Part shown: positions 34,248 through 46,000 of the stretch, one piece after another | Position numbering within the stretch: position 1 is the first letter of the stretch | Layout: every line of letters begins with the position of its first letter | Assembly: GCA_033980235.1 (NCBI GenBank) | Contig: CM067075.1 | Location: 2,221,148 to 2,285,147, forward strand | Direction: 5' to 3' | DNA: 64,000 nucleotides | Origin: Diadema setosum | Lineage: Eukaryota > Echinodermata > Echinoidea > Diadematoida > Diadematidae | Notes under the pieces: model-generated | What the model was told of the DNA's origin: nothing | Databases searched by the model: none | What the model saw: only the letters and a program-made list of their open reading frames with translations | Program-made: the position numbers and the translations under genes

Positions 34248-34779
34248 TTTTTCCCGTTTTTTCTTTTTCTTTTTTTTTCCGGCAATTCAGCTTTACTCCG
34301 ATGTCATTTATCATATTATTTTATTAAGTGTACGTAACCCGTGAACACGGCTGCTCTATTTCCCTTGTTTTGTATTGGAGTTTGGACATTGGGTTTGCTT
34401 CATTAATTTTGTCACACTTAATGTTGTAAATTGCCCCTTGTTACAGTGTCCCGCTTGCCACCTTTCGTTTGCTCTTTCCTTTTCTCTCATTGGCTCTTGT
34501 TATATTGTAACAGGATAGGTAGGAACATGTACGTTTAGATAACTGGCAGGAATGGGAGCTGAATTGATTAACTCTAGTCCAGGTGTATGGCGTCTCGCTC
34601 ATCTCTTTGAAATTCCAGGTTGTTATTGTTTGACCCAATAACGAAGTTGTAGACAGGTTTTATGTTGCTATAGAGGTATCTTGTGCCACATAAATGGAAG
34701 GCATCACTGTTTAGTAGTAGTAATGAACCTTTTCATGTTGTAAATGATATGAAGATATGAATTTCACATCCAATCTTCG

Positions 34780-34852
34780 GGACAGCCATGTGGCTTTATA
34801 GTCGCTTAGCGCGCTCCATGGTCATTATGCACTACCTTCGAGACCCGCAGGA
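34780..34852 (+). repeat. tRNA-like SINE head (unit B, 2), degenerate
   Basis: Counterpart of 27357-27429. Confidence 0.45.
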
Positions 34853-36193
34853 CGCTATTATTTTTTTTTCTCTCTCTTTCTTTGTTTTTCGTTTGGCAGT
34901 TCAGCTTCATTCCGATGTCATTACCCCACAACACACAGTCACTCAATTCCCCCCCCCTTTTTTTTTTGTCGCAGGCTGGAGGTTGGATTTGCTTCATTTA
35001 TCATACGTGTAATGTTGTAAATTGCCCTTGGTATACAGTGCCCCGCTTGCCACCTTTCGTTTTCTCTTTCCTTAATTTTTTTCTACGTTTGTTCATGTTA
35101 CACTGCACAAGACAGGTCGGAAAATAATTTACATAACTCAACTGGAGCAGGAATGGCAACTGAATAGATTAACTCTAGGCCAGGTGTATGGCGTCTCGCT
35201 CATCTCTTTGAAATTCCAGGTTGTTATTGTTTGACCCAAGAACGGAATTGTAGACAGGTTTTATGTTGCTATAGAGGTATCTTGTGCCACATGAGTAGAA
35301 GGCATCACTGTTTAGTAGTAGTAATGAACCTTTTCTTGTTCCTCCATGTCAATTATAGTGTGTTTAAAGGGGTTGTGTGTCTATCTGCCAAAGAAAAGGA
35401 AAAACTTATTTTCGTCATGGCTGTTTCTCTATACGTAGCCGTAGGTGATGAGTGTTGTTGGTATCTGAGCAGTGAACAACAGAGCATCAGGCTAAAATCC
35501 CCCTTAGTTATACGCGCTAAGCGTTCAATTGATATATCTTTTATGTAGTCAATCACTGCTAATGGAGTTACAGAATTATGTTATGACACATTGCACTGAA
35601 AGTTTGTAAAGCAAAGTTTATGGACAAGGCAAGCAATTGTACATGAATAATACCATTGATTTCAGAGGGAAATTATGGTATACCTAAATGTAAGGGTATC
35701 ATTGCTTTGGAATTGCTGAGACAATATCTTGGCACGAGGGCTTCCACTTCTAATAACTGATCCCTTTGAAGATGTGTCGGTCACGGGTGATCGTCATGAT
35801 TCATCTTTCACGTAGAAGCTTCCGTTCCACACTCTTCGTTCGAGAAGACTTACCATCATACTTCAAATTGTGATTAAAGGTAAAGACTCAAAATCAGACA
35901 AGTTGACGTGTTATGTCTATGGGAGGTGATTTTTTTTTTAACCATGCATTGACTTGACAACGTTTAAGCACCTTTATCTCAGCTGATTTTGCTCCATTTC
36001 CTCTGAAACTTATGTATGTGGTAGCTGAGACAATCAGCTGCAGTGATCATGCATTTTATTTTTTTCAAATCTCCTCGTCAGGTTGATAATTTTGCAGCTA
36101 AAAACTGAAAATGAGAATGGAATGTGGACCAAACGATTCCTGAATCATCTTTCACATATAAGCTTACGTTCCTCATATTTTCTCGTCAAGACG

Positions 36194-36265
36194 TACATGG
36201 CCGAGAGGATAAAGGCGACGTCACAAGAGACGTGAGGTTGCACACGTACGGGTTCGAACCCCATA
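36194..36265 (+). repeat. tRNA-Leu/Ser-like segment (unit B)
   Basis: Counterpart of 28781-28852 with intact A- and B-box words and the same defective anticodon arm. Confidence 0.55.
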
Positions 36266-36922
36266 AGAGCACGAAACAAAATACGTATATCTTTTTTTTT
36301 TATGGAGTATTCACCTTCGTCTATGTAGAAAGCACGTTTTCATGTAAACGTACACACACACAGGCACACACACACACACACACTCACACAATATCCCTTT
36401 GTTTTGTGTTGGAGACCACATTGCTTTGACTGGCAACTTGGACTTGAAATTACAAAGTGAAGATGACTCTTAAAAGACAGCATGGCCATGCTTGATTTTT
36501 TTTTTAACAATATGAAGACCTATTGGTAAATATTCATTCACATATCCTTTCCAATCAACTTACTTGGACACGGTGACACCACACGAAATTTTCAATTGGT
36601 TGCATGACAGAAACAATTTTATCTGAATTATGTAGGACTGTATAAAGAATTGGACTTCACGAATATTTCTCAATATTACTTCAAGTCGCAACTTAACATT
36701 ATTTTCGTTGTCGATCACTGAAAATGAGAATGGAATCTGGTCGAAACGATTCCCGATTTATCTTTGCAACTGTATATTGATCGAATCCTCGCGGCCACTC
36801 GTGGGAAGTTGAATAGCGCTATCAGTCACTTTACGTATATCGCCAAAAAACTGAATATCAATGTAAATTTGTGTTGTGTATAGCATACATAGATAGATTT
36901 AAGTTTCGCACAGGATCTTCGG

Positions 36923-37009
36923 ATCTTCCGTGTGGCAGAATCGCTTAGCACGCTGCGTGTTTATAATGCCCGACCGGAAGGAGAGAAGTTAATCGAGTCC
37001 CGCAGGACT
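36923..37009 (+). repeat. tRNA-Met-like SINE head (unit B, 3)
   Basis: Counterpart of 29503-29589. Confidence 0.45.
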
Positions 37010-37166
37010 TTTTCCTTTTATTTCTTTTTTCTTTTTTTTCAGCAGTTCAGCTTCACACTGATGTCATGAACACAGCTACTCTATTTCCCTTGTTTTGTAT
37101 TGGAGTTTGGAGGTTGGGTTTGCTTCATTAATTTTGTCACACGTAATGTTGTAAATTGCCCCTTGA

Positions 37167-38221
37167 TAGTCCATGGGCCAAGAGCCGAAAAATGGGTTGT
37201 TGGTACCACCCGAGGTGGCAAAATCTTTTTGGTGTCATTTTGTTTGTCAGACATAGATACGCTTATCAAGCTATGATAGCATTTCCAAATGAGTAGCTTA
37301 GTCATAATAAATGAATTTTTAACCAATTTGGTCTCCTTTTTAAATCCCTATACTTCTGAATCGAAACTAACCGCTATACAAATACGAGCACTGCCTTCTG
37401 TATGTCCACAGGTGTTCTGTTGTAAACGCGATGCGCTTAGTCTTTATTCAAGGCAGCGAAGGGAATATCCAAAGGGTTATGTTGTCCGCAGCTGTCACGC
37501 GGTGTGCTTAGTCTTTATCTAGAACAATGTATCGTTATCATATCTAAAGTTCCTAATAAAAGAGATTATCTATACTGTTTTTATACCACCCTCTCAACAA
37601 ATACATCAGTTTTAAACAAAAATCACTCAGTTCATTTACAACATTATTAATTATAATGTATTGTAGTGTACCGGTACATTGTTTTTGCATAATCTTTCAT
37701 TGTTGCATGGAAATAAAGCGACATTGGCGTGATATTAGCGTTTTCAACGTAGCGTTTTCACCGGAAATGATAAATAATTGAAAAATATGCTAAAATTCAC
37801 GAGAAATTGCTTTCTTTTTTTTTTGTTGTTGTTTTTAGATAAAGGGACATACACTGTATTATAAGCTTTGGATATTCCCTTCGCCGTTTTGAATATTAGA
37901 CTAAGCGCTGTGGACATCATAACCCTTGGATATTCCCTTCGCTGCCTTGAATAAAGACTAAGCGCACCGCGTTTACAACAGAACACCTGTGAACATACAG
38001 AAGACAGTGCTCTTCCTTGTACAGCGGTTGGTCTCGATTCAGAAGTACAGGGATATAACAACGAGACCAAATTGGTTTAAAATTCATTTACTATGACTAA
38101 GCTACTCATTTGGAAATGCTATCATAGCTTGATAAGCATATCTATGCCCGACAAACAAAATGACACCAAAAAGGTATTGCCACCTCAGATGGTACCAATA
38201 TCTTGCCTGGCCCATGGACTA
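37167..38221. mobile_element. Long-TIR element inserted only in unit B
   Basis: The 1055-bp element starts TAGTCCATGGGCCAAGA and ends TGCCTGGCCCATGGACTA. The inverted arms are long, about 350 bp each (37167-37520 and 37860-38221), with shared blocks such as AGCTATGATAGCATTTCC, AAACGCG and GGATATTCCCTTCGCTGCC. TTGA flanks both sides (37163-37166 and 38222-38225). The corresponding place in unit A (about 29762) has no insertion. No transposase frame is present. The superfamily was not identified. Confidence 0.82.
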
Positions 38222-40454
38222 TTGAAACAGTGCCCCGCTTGCCACCATTCGTTTTCTCTTTCCTTTTCTCTTCATTTGTTCTTGTTATACTGTAGCAGGA
38301 TATTTAGGAACGTGTACGTTTACATAACTAACAGGAATGGGAACTGAATTAATTAACTCTAGTCCAGGTGCATGGCGTCTCGCTGATCTCTTTGGAATTC
38401 CAGGTTGTTATTGTTTGACCAAATAACGGAGTTAAAGACAGGCAGGGAAGGAAGTGATTTGATATTGCTTCATAATGAGGAATTTTGGGCAACACCTTTC
38501 CAAGCGTAGTGATTATGACGGGGTTCTCTGTCGTTTATTTTCGTCATGGCTGTTTCACTAGTTTAGCCATAGGTGACATATGTTGTTGGCATTTGGGAGA
38601 ATAGAACAGATCAGTACCAAACTGGAATAGCCCTATAAGTAATGTGGTAAGCGTTCAATTTTTTGCATTATCTTTCTTCTTCAAAGTCAGTCACTACTGA
38701 TCGAAATACACAATAATATGACACGTTCCATTGGTAGTTTAGGAAAAGGGAGTTAATGCACGATGCAATGATAAATGTGCTACCATTGATTTTAGAGACG
38801 TCGTTGTAGTGTGGTACTGGTGATGGTAAGGGAACCATAGATTGCTTTTAAAGTAATGAGACAATCATTGGACCTTTGTATCAAGACCGTATTCCCATCT
38901 AGAATATAATGCATGTTCGTGCGGAGTTTTTTTTTTTTTTAATCCTGACGTGGACATTTTCTTTTCCTTGTTTTTAATTTAAGAATGTTATATCTTATCT
39001 AAATTTGTTTCTTTCCCCTAACATTTTTTTGTTGGATATAAAGTTGGACGTTCCGTGACCGAGTAAAAGAGCAGCGATTTAGTTACAGTTTCAATGCATC
39101 TTGTGTACCATCTTCTTTGACATTAAATTGATTGTTTTTAAATTTGACATTGTCTGTCTATAAAGCAATTTGCCTGTTTATGCTCATAAAACACTGCTAT
39201 AACAACTAATACATTTGCTTCACTTGTCACACGCAATGATGTGGATTGCAGTTGTGCATGCATTTTTTCTTTTGCCACCTCTCGTTTTTCTCTCCCATTT
39301 TCCCTCATTTTGGTTTTGTTATACTGCAGATGGGAATGATTACAATGACATAACCCAACTTGAAGTAGGAATTAGAACTGAATAAACTCTAGGCCAGGTG
39401 TATATAGCGTCTCGCTCATCTCTTTGAAATTTCAGGTTGTCATTGTTCGATCAACGGAGTTGAAGACAGGCTTTATGTTGCTATAGAGGTATCTCGCTCC
39501 ACATGAATGGAATGCATACGCTGTTTAGTATTAGTAATGAACTTTTTCATGTCTATCCCTGCCAATAAAAGTGTGTTTGATGGGGTTTTGTGTCATTGTG
39601 CCTATGAGAAAGCAAAGTTTTATTTTCGCCATGGCTGTTTCTCTATGCGTAGCCGTGGGTGATGGGTGTTGTTGGCATCTGGCCAGTAAAGAACCGAGTA
39701 TTATGCTATAATACCCCCCTCCCCCGGTTAGGTTCTAAGCGTTCAATACGGTGATATATCTTTCTTCTTTATTATGTCAATCACTGCTGATGGAATTACA
39801 GAATTATGTTATGACACGTTTCACTCAAAGCTTAAAAAACAAAGTATATGCACGATACAAGTAATGGTGCATGAGTCCTATAGGCCATTGATTTTAGATG
39901 AGAAATTATGACATGCCTATAGTAGGATTGTCATTGATTAGGAATTAATGAAACGATTAAGCACACCTTCCACTTCTAACTGTCCCCTATGAATGTGTGT
40001 CGATCATGTGAGATCGTCATAAATTATCATTCACGTATAAGCTTACGTTCGAAGTGTACTCTTAGTTGGAGGAGACCTATAGTTACATGGTTAAAGGCGA
40101 TGTCTCTTTCGCTGGAGCCGTACGTTTGGCCCGTTTTTCTTTTGCCCTTTTCTCTTTAATTGAGATATCACTTTCGTCCAGGTATAAATCACATTCTCAT
40201 GCAAACAGACTCACTTGCTCTATATCCCTTGTTTTGTATCGGAGGCTTCATTGGATTTACTGCTTGTAAATCTCACAGGCTTGTATAAAGCTGTAAGAGC
40301 TCTTTGAACTGATCACTATGATAGCAAGATTAGAGGGAGTCATATTGGTTATGTAAATAATGGTCAAAGGTCATATTTTAAAAGGCCACTGTTAAAGCCA
40401 GGATGGTTATAAACACTTAATTGTCATGTTTTATTTGTACGTGCCGAGGATCAC

Positions 40455-41056
40455 ATGGATCCCGTTTACAGTGCGAGGTTCGGCCGCGGCTCGGCCGCGC
40501 CGAGACCGCCTTCATTTCGGTGTAAATGCGCAAAAGGCCAAATGCGGGGCCAAAATGGCCTCGCATTAGGCCACGCTAATGTGGTCTCGGCCGCGGCTGA
40601 GCCGCGGTCGCTCCCGGCCTTTTTCTCAGTGTAAACGCAAACTGGGCTAAATGCGCGGCCAATTTTATTGTGGCTTCCAAACACTCGCCTGTACTATTTC
40701 GCTATTCAGGATATTAACCACTTCAACGTCGAAAACTAGTATAGTTTAAGGTGGTTTTGTCCTGCAAAGGATTTTCTCCTTCGGCAAAGGCCTTTGCCCG
40801 AACGGCGACTTCGTCGCCACGGAATTCAGTTGCCAAAGGATCTGAAAACCAGACAATACCAAATTGCGTTTGTTTACAAGTAGAGCGCCACTACGACAAA
40901 ATATTGAAAGGTTTGAATCAAAAGCGCGGCCGAGCCCGGCAGTGTAAATGGACTACATTGCGGGGCTAGGCCGCGCAATTGAGGTTGGCCGCGGCCGCGG
41001 CTCGGCCGCGGCTCGGCCGCGGCTCGGCCCAGCCCCGCACCGTAAACAGGGTCTAA
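40455..41056. mobile_element. GC-rich TIR element in unit B
   Basis: Collinear counterpart of 31973-32578 with the same CTCGGCCGCGG repeats and GTTTAC termini, with small differences in the number of GC-rich words. Confidence 0.7.
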
Positions 41057-41271
41057 GTTTATCCACTGTACGTACTCAAAAAGTCCGTAAATCGACTTAG
41101 TCGTACACGGACAGAATTTCCACATAGTTTGTGTGACAGAAAAACAAATGTGATCTGAATAATAAATGTAGGCCCCCCAAAAAGTTCAACTAAGTATCTC
41201 ATTATAACTTCAAGGTGCTATATTACATTCTTTTCTTTGTCGATCACGGATGACCGACATCTGATGACCCC

Positions 41272-41325
41272 AAGCGTATCACCTAACTCGTCTTCAGTGT
41301 GACGAGTTTCATATCTCGTTTCTTA
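41272..41325. repeat. Unit B/C boundary motif
   Basis: Same AAGCGTATCACCTAA plus ACTCGTC hairpin series as at 32788. Confidence 0.8.
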
Positions 41326-43330
41326 TTCTTCTTTCTTTCTGGCACATTTTGTGTCGTCAATATCTCAAGAATGACATTACGGAGTAACATGACATTATCA
41401 GACAATATGTCTCATGACAATATCTAGCCACAATAAGGTTTTCATGACAGTAACATATCTATGACGTCATCTAGGCGCCATTTTGTGATTTTCGGACCAT
41501 GTTACATGATCGATCATAACTTCATAACTAAAGGTCATTTCTGTATCATTTTTTGTGGACATAAAATTCAGGTCACGCTCTATCTTTCTTTCTCTGATGC
41601 TAATTACCTAGGACGTCATCTAGGACGCGTAAGCGCGCGTCAAACATTTAAAAGGCTCAAAACAACTTTCCAATGGGAAATCTCGAAGTTTCAGACAATT
41701 TTAAGCGTTTCAAACAATTTTGCGCGTGCGCGTCCGTCCGCGCATTTTCGCGCGCATAGCGCGTCAGTAACATGAAAATGCACTTTTTTTGACTGATTTG
41801 GATTCCTGATACTTTGAGTAACAATATACATTAATTTCTGATCGATTCTGACAAATAACAAAGCAATGCACTGGCGTCAAAGTTGAAATTTCGCGTGCGC
41901 ATCTATGTGCAAATATAGTGAAAAAACATGTCTTTATTAATTTCGCCATAGCTCTTTAAAACGCGGGGTGACCCTATGTTTTCCTTGCATATTACAAAAG
42001 CATATAAATTGAACATAACGTTTTAAGTATCATTATTTCCATAAATACATTATGACGTCATCATATCGTCATCTGAAATCAAAAAAGTGGAATTAATTTT
42101 TTTAAGGTACTGTTTCTGACATTCATTTGCTCGTATCTCTGTTGTTTAAGCTCAATATTATCCCAAATTCAGATATGTTGTACTTTGAACATTTGCCTTT
42201 TAAGGCCATGTCATGCTTTTGATATTGGATGACGTCATCATACCTTAAATTGTGATTAAAGGTAACGATACAAAATCGGACAAGTTTACGTGTATTGTCT
42301 ATGGGAGGTGATTTTTTTTAAAAGCATGCATTGACTTAACAACGTTTAAGTACCTTCATCTCAGCTGATTTTGCTTCATTTCCTCTGAAACTTTAGTATG
42401 TTGTAGCTGAGACAATAAGCTGCAGTAATCATGCATTTTATTCTTTGAAATCTCCTCATCTGATTGACAATTTTGCAGTTTAAAACTGAAAATGAAAATG
42501 GAATGTGGACAAAACGATTCCTCATGTATCTTTCACATACATAAGTTTACGTTCCCCATATTTTCTCGTCGAGACGTATGGCCGAGTGGTTAAAGGCGCC
42601 GTCTCAGAGACGTGAGGTTGCGGGTTCGAACCCCACAAGATCACGAAACAATTTTTTTTTATTTTACTTTTTTTTCTTCAATATCTATTATATATTCGTC
42701 CATGTAGAAATCACGTTCGTATATAAACGCACCTATACACACACACACGCCATATCCCTCTTTTTTGTGTGTTGGAGACCACATTGCTTCGACTGCAGCA
42801 ACATTTTGCAGGTAGGTTGACTTTGTCAAACCGATCATAGTATGTAATGACGACGACTGAGGTGCTGTACTTTGAACAATTGTCTTTCAAGACGATGTCA
42901 TTGTTTTGTAATTTGATGACGTCATTACACTGAAAATTGTGATTAAAGGCAAGGTATCAAAACCAGCCGATTATAGGTTTTATGTCTGCGGGACGTATTT
43001 TTCCCAAGTTGCCAGAAATGGCATAGCGACCTCAGTCGTTACAAGGCCGCTTTTCCGTCTAGCAATGCAATAGATGTTCACACGGCGACGTTAGTTGAGT
43101 GGGCATTGACTTTCCCCTTGTTATATCTATACATTGTTTTTTTTTTTTTTGTCTTACCATTTCCGTGGATGACCCGTGGCCGAGTGGTTATAGAAACGGT
43201 TTCGCATGCACGCTCAATATAACTTCAAGGTGCCTATATCACATTCTTTTCTTTGTCGATCACAGATGACTGTCATCTGATGACCACAAGCGTATCACCT
43301 AACTCGTCCTCAATGTGACGAGTTTTCATG
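41319..43330. repeat. Large tandem array, unit C (shortened, diverged)
   Basis: 41319-42250 matches the head of units A and B with visibly more substitutions. 42480-42640 then matches the tRNA-Leu/Ser-like part, 42700-42790 the CA-tract part, 42860-42960 a head segment again, and 43210-43330 the unit end with the boundary motif at 43288. Most of the middle, including the GC-rich element, is missing. Confidence 0.75.
42576..42645 (+). repeat. tRNA-Leu/Ser-like segment (unit C)
   Basis: The closest of the three to a tRNA: TATGGCCGAGTGGTTAAAGG and GCGGGTTCGAACCCC. The anticodon arm collapses to a three-base loop and the acceptor ends do not pair, so it is still a relic. Confidence 0.55.
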
Positions 43331-43349
43331 TCTTGTCTCTCATTCACTT

Positions 43350-43350
<1 letters not shown>

Positions 43351-43381
<31 letters not shown>

Positions 43382-43385
43382 CCTC
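43351..43385. repeat. (CT)n microsatellite after the array
   Basis: CT dinucleotide run with two interruptions, directly after the last boundary motif. Confidence 0.9.
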
Positions 43386-44025
43386 TCTCTGCGCATAAAC
43401 ATGATAATTTGCTTAAATGAATGACCGATGTAACGACATTAACGTAATAACATGAATGATACGTGAAAGGCATTTTTACTGTGACAGTAACAAATACAAT
43501 GTCATTTTGTAATCAAATATTGATGAGTATTTCCCATGCAAGTATAAACCATAGTTCAGATATGATGGAAATACAAGACTATGTAAAGCATTGGTGGGGA
43601 AGAAATACTAACTTCATTTCTAACATGAAAAAAAATGAAAAAGAATGATGATAACCATGATAGTAGTAAAACTGTAGTGATGACAACATAATATGAATGA
43701 GTAGAAAGTAACAGATTAAATATGCACAAAATGCGTCCGACAAACAAGTGTGAGTAAATCTTGTGACAAGAGGAGACTCTGTGACGTTGTCCTAAAAAGT
43801 GCAGACTTCCTATGTCTCTTCAGTAACTTTCATTCGATTTGTTAACCCTTTCACTGCCAATGAGTTAACTGTGCACAAATTTTGCACATAAACCTATGAA
43901 CAGGTAAGTAATGTGGCATGCAGCGAGTTAAAATGAGGGAATAGAAAGATCGGTTTGTTGAAGACGGATCATGGTGCCTTTCTCATTTTCATATGGAGCC
44001 AGGATTGTGACCATACTTTGAATAT
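43386..44025. other. Non-coding stretch, nothing recognised
   Basis: AT-rich without gene or repeat structure that could be supported. Confidence 0.5.
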
Positions 44026-44654
44026 CAAAGGGCAATTCCAGACCAGCTTGTTTGAAAGTTTACTTTGAAAAGAAAGAGTAACATTTGTTTAATAATAATG
44101 AAGATTTGATCAAAATCGGACTAAAATGAGAAAAGTACTGACATTTTTTAAAGCTTAGCAAATTTTCACTAACCAGTTATTGAATAGCTGATATGAATAC
44201 GCAAATATGGCGTTGATGACGTCATCGACTGACATCTTGCAATTATCTTTTTTTTTTTCTTTTTTTGGTTCAAACGCAATTGCGTTCCAGTCTCAAATCC
44301 TAATACAATGTATATCCGTATGATCATTATTTTGAAATTTTCAACCAGGAGTAAGAATAAGTTTCACACTTTCAGAGCAGAAAAATCTGATTCTCGTTAG
44401 TGTTTCAAACACCATCAAGTTGATAGGTGCTGACACCATCAGTTCATTCATTTGCATATTCATATCAACTGTTTCAAAACATTTTGGCAACTTGGCAAAA
44501 ATTAGCTAAACTTCACAAATTTATGACTTCCCCAATTTTTGTCAGATTTTGATCAAATTTTCACTGCTGTGCTTATGAAATATCACTCTCTTTTCAGGTG
44601 ACTTTTACTTGTATCGAAATTGGTTAAAGCTTGTAGGACTGGTTTCGCCCTTTG
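44026..44654. mobile_element. TIR element with CAAAGGGC termini
   Basis: Left end CAAAGGGCAATTCCAGACC; reversed right end CAAAGGGCGAAACCAGTCC. Similarity of the arms continues inward through AGCTTG, AAAGAGAGTGATAT-like and TTTGATCAAAATC blocks for about 120 bp. The 629-bp element has no coding frame and contains GATGACGTCATC in its centre. Confidence 0.65.
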
Positions 44655-45689
44655 ACAGGTGTGACCTCAACACAATAATGCCCGTTCTTCTGGAGGTGAG
44701 AACAATGTCATGTTTAGTTCTTGAGAGAAACTACATCCACACGGCAGGTGGATCGATCGGACCTTGACGTATCACGACGTGAGAACGGAAAATAATAAAC
44801 TATGATGGAATGAAGTGTTCACGTGATAGTTTGATCAACACCACATGAATGTTTTGTGACCTGAATACACAAATACCTAAAGCATGAACAACATCTCGTA
44901 ACACAAGGGATAAGCTTAGATAAAGCCCGGAAGCTTAGTTTACTTTAAAATTCTGTCCCGAAAAAAGAAAAGTTTCATTACAAATAGGCCTAGAGAGTAA
45001 AAAGTTTCGCAGGTGGGGAATATGACGTATTACGTCTAGGGCTTCTAGCATGACTTGTAACCGTGACACTGGTTATACACTGTCTAGCAATACAAGCGGT
45101 AACAGTTGTATACTATCGTGAGAATTTCGAATGCCATTGGAGAAATGCATCAGAAAGAACGGTCAAGATTCTTTTATTCTTGCTGTCCCGAAATCTGAAA
45201 AGAAAGAATGACCCAATGTAGGATATTTTTGCCTTGCCCTTGTCTTTACATGCAGGTCGGACTGTTCACTCACACCTGTCTCATAGGTACTTGATCTCTA
45301 CCTCCGTGTCAGTATATGGGGATATGAAGTGTTGGGATACATTACAGGATTACAACGTAATCGGGGCTCAAGAGTCATAAAAAAAAAGCTTACTGAATCT
45401 ATATAAATCAACTGAAGAATTTACTAATATATTTGAAAGGCATTATTTACCATTTTCAAATAAAACAGAAACCCAGCTTAAGAGCTTCGAAATAGTTCTA
45501 AAATGTGAGTTAGGGATAGAAACAACCAACGTATATGTTAGGTCATTATTCAAAATTCAAAATGTGTGCATTATGTAGAAATATATATATATATTTTTTT
45601 TTTCTGGAATGAACCGTCTATGGTTATGTTATATAGAGAAAAACAGTAATATCTTCCTATATTTGAGGCTTTTATATATCCATCTACAA

Positions 45690-45753
<64 letters not shown>

Positions 45754-46000
45754 AGAGAGAAATGGTAAACATTATTTAACCGGAGGATCTACTGAACTTC
45801 TAGGAGAGTGTTCACATAATATATTCACATATATTCACATGTTTTGTGAGACCAAACACCATCTAAAAAATGGAAGTCATTATATATTGGATGTGGGAGC
45901 AAAAGCAACTTATGCTCCCGTTCCGCTTCTTGATGAAGTTGTATATTTTCTCAGTCCATTTAAATATCCCCTGAATTAAATTCAGATATCAAGCTATCGT
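44655..46000. other. Non-coding stretch 3' of TRIM-like copy 2
   Basis: No gene was seen. The part from about 45665 belongs to the segmental duplication and includes a long TA tract (45690-45750). Confidence 0.55.

Larger units (their letters stand above)
32836..41318. repeat. Large tandem array, unit B (8.48 kb)
   Basis: Nearly identical to unit A by eye over the first 4 kb and collinear throughout. The extra length is one TIR element at 37167-38221: removing it and one copy of the TTGA duplication leaves about 7425 bp, against 7422 bp for unit A. tRNA-Met-like heads recur at about 34165, 34780 and 36923, and the CAGGTGTATGGCGTCTCG block near 34581, 35180, 38364 and 39394. Confidence 0.85.

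Noticed and set aside
42576..42645. Functional tRNA gene
   Set aside because: A- and B-box words are good, but the anticodon arm collapses to a three-base loop and the acceptor ends do not pair.
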